25,788 nt of DNA, from the IMG/VR virus record IMGVR_UViG_3300025806_000197, positions 1 through 25,788 of that record; one strand, 5' to 3'. Each line of letters starts with the position of its first letter. Position 1 is the first letter of the stretch. This document shows positions 17,018 through 24,100 of this stretch, one piece after another. A model generated the notes under the pieces. It was not told the origin of the DNA. It saw only the letters and a program-made list of their open reading frames with translations, and searched no databases. This DNA comes from a virus. The translations under genes and the position numbers were made by a program.

Positions 17018-18151
17018 ATGGCAACTTTAGATTACAAATTATCAGCCGACACCCTTAACAGGGTCGGGCGTGCCAAGTCTAGTGGTTACGCTGCTAGTGG
17101 CATTGGTGACACCAGTGGGCTTGAAGACAGCCTGGAAACTATAGTAGAAGAAGGCGAGAAGGAAAAGGAAGAGGATAAGATCAAAGAGCAGGAAGCGGGC
17201 TTAGCTGGCCTTTCCATGGAACAAGGCTTTAACGAGCAAGCTGAAAGAGGAAGCTGGGGCGACACACCTGAGCTGTATGAGCAGATGCGAGTGTACATGC
17301 AGACGGACAAAGAAGCTCACCTTGCAGCTTTAGACAGTGAGGACCCTGTTGAAGCACAGAGGATACTTCAAGATCAAAATAGAAAAAGCGTAGAGATGAA
17401 CAAGTGGTCGTCCCTAATGAAGACTGCTGGAGAAATACATAGTGAAACCGGTTGGGGAGCGCTTATAACAGATGATCCAGACGCCTCGTACAAGCTTGGC
17501 CAGCTGACATCTATGGCTAACGGTGAAATGAAATTTGACCCCCAAGGCAAAATGTATATTGAAATCCCATCGCAAAAAGCAGGTGGTGAGCCAATACAGG
17601 TTTATCGAGAAGAGATTGACCAATTAGTGGCGCAAGGTATCAAACCCAAAGAGCGCCAAGCTGCTTTTTTAAACTCAACCGTAAACATCAAGGAGCAAGG
17701 CTTAAATGGAACCGTATGGGACGAGTCAACGCAGAATGTTATCATGACAAACAACAAAAACATGATAGACAAGAAAAACGCTTACTCCGTTGCGATGGAC
17801 GAATGGACTGGTACTAAGTTTATTGACGATTTAAAAGAATTTACCCTAGGAGGAGTGGAGCTAGATAACGGTGACCCTTTGATGGACCAAAACGGAGACG
17901 GAGTTGACTTTAAAGAAGCAAGGGAATGGATAGCCAGTAAGATTCAAGAAGCTAAACAAGGCGCTATAACAAACGAAGACTTTGATGTTCTTCAAGATAT
18001 AATGGCTCGTTGGATGATGGGTAAACAAAAAACTAACTTTGACGACGGCGCAAGACAACGCGCGACGACCCAAGTGGATAAAATGAGGGGGATGGGTGGT
18101 CAGACAAACATTGCCGAAGCCAATAGGCTCGAGGGATTGATTCAACCGTAA
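17018..18151 (+). CDS. Probable internal virion protein, function unknown
   Basis: This 377-aa soluble protein is mostly helical and acidic. The N-terminal 60 residues are flexible and end in a KEKEEDKIKEQE charged stretch. The middle has D-P-x-x-A-x-x-I-L-x-D-Q repeats of helical type (DPVEAQRILQDQN at about 109-121). Around residues 290-301 lies MDQNGDGVDFKEAREW, a loop with D290, N292, D294, G295 and D297 that resembles an EF-hand or dockerin calcium loop. The expected acidic residue at loop position 12 is missing, with E300 one position earlier, so calcium binding is only possible. I do not recognise the family by name. Its place between a hydrophobic ejection-type protein and the giant protein suggests an internal virion component like T7 gp15, although it is shorter. 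The start ATG has no Shine-Dalgarno sequence. The next gene starts 5 nt after its stop codon. Confidence 0.5.
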   Translation: MATLDYKLSADTLNRVGRAKSSGYAASGIGDTSGLEDSLETIVEEGEKEKEEDKIKEQEAGLAGLSMEQGFNEQAERGSWGDTPELYEQMRVYMQTDKEAHLAALDSEDPVEAQRILQDQNRKSVEMNKWSSLMKTAGEIHSETGWGALITDDPDASYKLGQLTSMANGEMKFDPQGKMYIEIPSQKAGGEPIQVYREEIDQLVAQGIKPKERQAAFLNSTVNIKEQGLNGTVWDESTQNVIMTNNKNMIDKKNAYSVAMDEWTGTKFIDDLKEFTLGGVELDNGDPLMDQNGDGVDFKEAREWIASKIQEAKQGAITNEDFDVLQDIMARWMMGKQKTNFDDGARQRATTQVDKMRGMGGQTNIAEANRLEGLIQP

Positions 18152-18156
18152 AATAC

Positions 18157-21100
18157 ATGAACGAAGAGCAAATAAAAGCCAGGGCCTCAGAGATGATCGC
18201 CGCTGGCGACCGTGCTGGGCGAGATAAAAGCGAGGTCGACGCAGAGGTTAGAGCATTTGTTCTTGCTGCTAGAGCTAAGCGAGATGAGGAGCCGACTGAA
18301 CCACCTGCTATAGCTAACGCTTACGCCGATCACAGCTGGTGGCGCGAAAACGAAGAGGTTTTTGGCAGTAGAGATGGTTACGTTAAAAACGAAGAAGGTT
18401 TTTGGAGCGACTCACAAGGTAGAGAGTTAGAGGGACAGCGAAGCGTAATGCTTGGTTTTGGAGGAGCGCCATCTCCAGATGCAGACGTGCTATCAAAACT
18501 AAGAGATGAAGATGCCAGCGAGTTCATAGTTGCCCAAAAACCTGTGTATAAGGAGTATTCCACAGAGTCCGACTCAACTCTAGATCAAGCGTTAGAAGAT
18601 ACCTCTGTTACAGAAGAGCAAGAGGCTGACAATGAGCTTATCGCAAGAAAAGATTACAACAACCGTAGCCAAACTGCTCGAACCGTAGCAGAGTTTGACT
18701 CAGGATTTGGGTCAATCACAAGGGACGAGGAGGAGCAAAAAGAGAAAGAGTTAAGAGATGCCTATGCTGAAGAGGGGAGACTCGCGTATGTGGCTAAGTA
18801 CAAAAGCGAGTACGATGATGTCACTGGAGGATGGGCGAGGGCGAGAGAGAAGTACGTCGACGAGCGTATTAAAGAAGACGATATAGACTCGTATTCAGAG
18901 GTAATAGCTCGGAATGACGCTTATAACAATGCTCCTGAGTTTCAGCAGGCAAAAATTAACACCGCAAAAGCTAGGTTTGCTGAAGAAAATGGATACACTC
19001 ACGCTCAGCAATTAGAGCTCAATAACACAGTTATAGACGTAAACGACCGTGAGTCTTGGCCAGAAGGTTTTGAAGACACCTACAACAATGTGCGGGTCGA
19101 CGACCCGGATCTTAGAAAGGCCGTTATAGGTAACGCATCTAGAGCAGGCGATGCTGAGTCTGTTCAAAAAAACGTAGCAGAGTTTGTTGAGAACTTACCG
19201 TCAGACTGGGGCATGTCAGAATACACCGAAGTGAGTTTTGACACTGGAGGAATTGAAGCCATTGCCGGCTTACAAGCTGGTAATTTGTTTTCCAAAAAAG
19301 ATGCTCAAAGAGCAATTGAAGACACAGCTGATGGTAGATTAGAGCTGTTAAAAGAGAACGACGCTGTTCTAGCTAAAAAACTCAACGTAACAGCGATTGC
19401 TTTAGAGAGCAATAGTAAGGCGCTAGACAGCGCGATGAAAGAATTAAACGACTTAGGTGACGTTGAAGCAAAGATCAAGGCTATTGCTGAAGGTAGTTAC
19501 ACTACGCAAGACCAGGTTGACAAAGCGAAGTCTGAGATACAGGCTTTAGTTTCGCAGTATAAAGAGAAATCTAGCGAAGCAAACAAATACGCAAACAACC
19601 ACAAAGCGCTTGTTACAGCATACGGCACCTTAGGTGACGAGTTTGAGACCTTGCAGTTAGAAGAGGACGAACTAAGTGTGTTTACTGATTACATAGGTGA
19701 TAACCACCAGTTAGGCACTCAAATGGCTTGGTCGCTTGCTAGTGCCGCTGTAGACCTTGGACAAGGATTAGCCGATGCGGTTTACATGATAAATCCTTTA
19801 GGCGCGCTTGCAGATTCTGTTATCTCTAGTCTAGAAGACAAGGGATACGACAATTTAGATACAATTAAATCAGCCGTGGACTTGGCAAGGTTTACGACAG
19901 GTCCGGTTAGTTGGTACTCTGGCGATACAAGGCAGAGCATAAAAGCGAGTGTTGACGGATGGCAAGCTAACGTAGCCAGTAACATCCAAGCTCCTATGGC
20001 TTACGGAGACATTGACAGTTTTAGTGATCTTGGAGAATACGCAGGCGTCATGATTGCTGGTCAGATACCAAACCTAGCTTTAATGTACGCTTCTGGTGGG
20101 CTTTCTTTGTATATGATGGGCGCGAGTTCGGCTGGAGCTTCTTACTCTGCTATGGAGGATAAAAGAAATGCTTTTGAAGAAAGCGGAGGTCTGTACGGGC
20201 AAGATTATAATTTTGCACAAATGCTTACGGTATCTACTCTTAAAGGCACGGCTGAGGCTTTGTCTGAAAAAGTAACATTAGGACAACTTAAGAAGACTGG
20301 TTTTAACTTAAGTAAAAGCTCTTTAAGAACAGGCGGAGTACAAGGTTACGCTAAGTACCTTAGACAAAATGTTTTTGATAGCCAGTTAATGCGTAACAAC
20401 TTACTGGATCTCACTGAAGAAGGCGGTTCTGAGGTTCTGGCAACGCTAGCTGGAAACGGTTTAGATATTATGTCAGGAAGTAAAGACGTAGGGCTTTTTG
20501 ATGATTTAGCTGAGTCTTTTGTTAGTGGTGCTATGATTAGCTCCACCATAAAGTCTCCTGTTTTATTTAAACATGCTATAGCTCCTTTCCAGTCAAACAA
20601 CGGTAGGCAAGTCCTTAACGAAAACTTTGCTAGAATAAACCAGATAGAGGACTTGATTGCTAGCGGTGGATTAAGCGTTGATGCTCGGGTAGAGCTTGAA
20701 ACTGAAGTTGCAGAACTGGTGCAACAAAACAAGAAAGCAATAGAGATAGACGTCCAGCGTGTAGATGCGTTAGAGGATAATGATAAGTCTGCTTTGCTAG
20801 AGATAGAAAGAGCTAATAACGGGTTGTCAAGAAAGTACAATGCTTTAAGCAGTGAAGACAGCGGTTTAACGGAGGAGCAGAGAGAAAGAGAAGTCCAAAA
20901 ACTTGAAGCGAAGTTTGCGCAGAACATCGCAAAAAAGCAAGGTATATTACAGAAATACCCAAGCGAGGAAAACACTAAGAAGTACAAGCAATCTGTAGAG
21001 GTTCTAAGAAACAGATCTAAAGAGGTTGAAAAAGCCGGAGGAAAAAAGGTCAACGTAGTAGAAGGTAGCTCTAAGGCTTTCGTGGAAGAGGTGGCCAGGA

Positions 21101-24100
21101 TTAATACACCTGAAATTAGAAAGAAACTAGAGGGCATCGTACAAGACCCTAATGCCTCAGCTGGGGATAAAGCCGCTGCTCAACAGGCTTTGGACCAAGG
21201 GGCTGAATATTCTGTATCGTTAAATAAAGCGAAAAGAGAAGGGGTAGGGGAAAACTACGGTCTTATGACGCCTAACTTTAACGAAAATGGGGAGCTTGAT
21301 TCGTACACTATCTTTATCAATAAAGAAACATCACTTAAAGACGGTATGATAACGACTGGAGCTCACGAGTTCATGCACGTTGCGTTGTATAATACCGTCA
21401 AGCGAGACCCTGAGGTTAGAGCCGCGCTAGGCACGAAGGTTGATGAAATACTTGGTATCCAAGATGACGGATCTTACGCTGGAGGGAAAGGCGTTAACAT
21501 AACTAAAAAAGGGTCCGCGATACTTAAAGCGCGGTTGAAAGAATATAAGAAAGGAGAGCAAGGAGAAGAGACCTTAGCTATTGTTTCAGAGTTAATGGCT
21601 AACGGTGATATAACTATAGATGACTCTGCTATGGGTAGGCTCAAGGATTTTTTCAGAAGAATCTTTCAACTCAAAATAAACCGTGATATAAAGTTCGATA
21701 CTAGCAACGATGTTAGGAATTTTATGAAGGACTTTCATAGATCGCTTAACAAAGGTAAGAAGGATGCTAGAATCTCTCGACTTACAGCTGAAGGCGCTAG
21801 TGGAGGGCTAATTCAAGAGGCTCAGGAAAAAAGAGACGCCGGTGTTGCTAAAGCCGTTGAGGAAAAACAGCGGGCTCAGTTTTCAAGAGCAGTGGATTCA
21901 AACATGCGGGCAAACCCTGACATGAAAAGCGAGATTGACACTTTTGTTCAAGACGAAGCCGGTGATAGAAAGTTTGAGAATAACGAAGAATTTAAGGTTG
22001 CGCCAGAATATTACGAGGCTTACTTACACCTGGTTGAAGGTAGAACTCTAGACGGTCTTATCCAACAAGGTATGACTGACCTTGGTTTACCACCTGACGC
22101 GCTACGTGATTTTACAGTAAAGGTTAAGAGTAATATAGGCGAACGGTTTTTAAAAAACTACGACGTAGCCAAAAACGATAGTTTGTTTGGTTGGTTAACC
22201 GGTGTATCTGGAGGCGCAGGACGTTCTATTATCTACAGAGCCAAAGGCGACGTCATGAACAAGTACAAGGAGGACAACCAACTTGCTACTGTTTCTATTG
22301 ACGCAAGTATGGATTCTGGAGGAGGAGATTCTTTTGCTGCTCAGATAGAAGCTGAAGTAGACGAAAGCACAACAAGTTTTGAAGAACAGGATCTGTCTGT
22401 AGGGTCTAGGAACAGGCCTAGAGTGAGAAGAAGAAAGAGACAGGGTGTTAAGGCAGCTGAGTCTTTAAGTATGTCTCCTAAGGTCATCTCTGGCATTGAG
22501 ACCGTTGTGAACGACGCTAAAGTTAACCTTGAGGGACTAACATATAAAGGCGTTAAGAAGCTAACGTCAACCCCTGGCTCTTCGCTTTCAGGCGTGTTAG
22601 ACGCTGTAGCGACTGAGTTTGGTATAGAGGCAAAAAGAATTGTTAAGCCAGCTGACTTAAATGGAGCGCAAAGAAAAGCTGCTCAAGAGTATATAAAGAA
22701 AAACTCAAAAGCACTTTTAGAGTTACTACCAGAAGGTGAGACTAGAAGTGGTCAGGCCACGGGCGTCGCAAAAAGCAAGCTAAGCGAGTTGTACGAGAAA
22801 GGTGGTAGAGTAAAAGCTGCTGAAGGAGCTGGAACACAAGGTAAGTTTTCTCAAACTAAAAGAACTGACGTTACAACAGAAGAGTTTAACGCTTTGTTTG
22901 GTATCAAACCAGACGGAACGCTTGACGGTAACAAGAAGTTTGACGGGGCGATTAAAGCTATGGTTAATCAAACAGCTGTGATAGTTGCTAACCAAGCTAT
23001 TAGAGAAAACGCTTTAGAAAACGGCACGTTCGCCGAAGCAACGGTTGCTTTGTTGGGTGATGGAAGATCAGAGGTTATGTTTAGCAAAAAGGTCTCTGAT
23101 AAAAACAAAGATCAATTTACCGAACAGTTTGACTCTTTGGCAAAACAAGTTGCGGCTTCTAATCCAGCTGATTTAAAGTCCGTGGAAATAGCCGTTGCAA
23201 GCGTTTTAACAGATGAGCTAGGGTTTTCTAATAGAGAAAGAAAAGCTATAGCGAAGAACATATGGGAACAAACTAAAGACTACAACAGAATTGTCTCTGC
23301 TCACAAAGCTGGAGCGAAAGTAGTGGGTGTACCGAAGTCTCTTGATGAGTTTTTAAATGACAACTTTGCTCAAGAAAGCTTAGACCCAGGTATTATAGGC
23401 GCTTTAAGAGATGTTTTACCTAAAAACTCTAAAGGAAAAACAATCCCAATTGGAGCTCACTTTTTAGAAGCAGACAGGGTTCAAAGAAACAGAGCCGCTG
23501 TAGTAGGTATAGGCAACAAGATGGTTGAGGAAGGTTCTTCCTTACAAGAAGCGGCAGAGATTATGATTGCTTACTTTTCTGGTATGTACTCAAGAGCTGC
23601 TAAAATGGCTGACGGTAGGTTTGTTGTCGACGACAACGTGGTTATCGACAACCCTGCGTGGGACCAGTTAGTAAAAGACTCTATTAACAAAGACGGAAAG
23701 CCACCAAAAAATAGAAAACAAATATTTTCTAATCAAGCTGACTTTATAAATACGCTTAGATCTATACCTGGACTAGAGTCGTTGAAGAAAAGCGGTAAAG
23801 GATACTCTTTAAATGGGGTCAAGCTAGAAACAACTTTGCTGGGAGAAAGCTCTAAGGCTTTTTTGAAAGGCGTCGAAACAAACCCTTTACGTGAGTTTGA
23901 ATCAAGAAAAGCTCAGGCAGATAAAGCCAGAAAAGCAGTTAAGATAGCTCTTGATTTTTACTGGGAAAGAATAAACTCGAAGGAAGGAGGTTATGACTAC
24001 GCTGATTTTGCTATGATTGTCACGAGCATGGGTTCAGGCATGCAGGCTCCTATTAGAAGAGCGGCGCCAGCAGAGTACATTGCAGAGGGAACCGAACAGT

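Noticed and set aside
20346-21137. A 263-codon open frame on the - strand within the giant gene, and other - strand frames of 60-120 codons across the window
   Set aside because: They mirror real + strand genes, have Ser/Leu/Phe/Cys-rich compositions typical of antisense shadows, and no leader or neighbour supports them.
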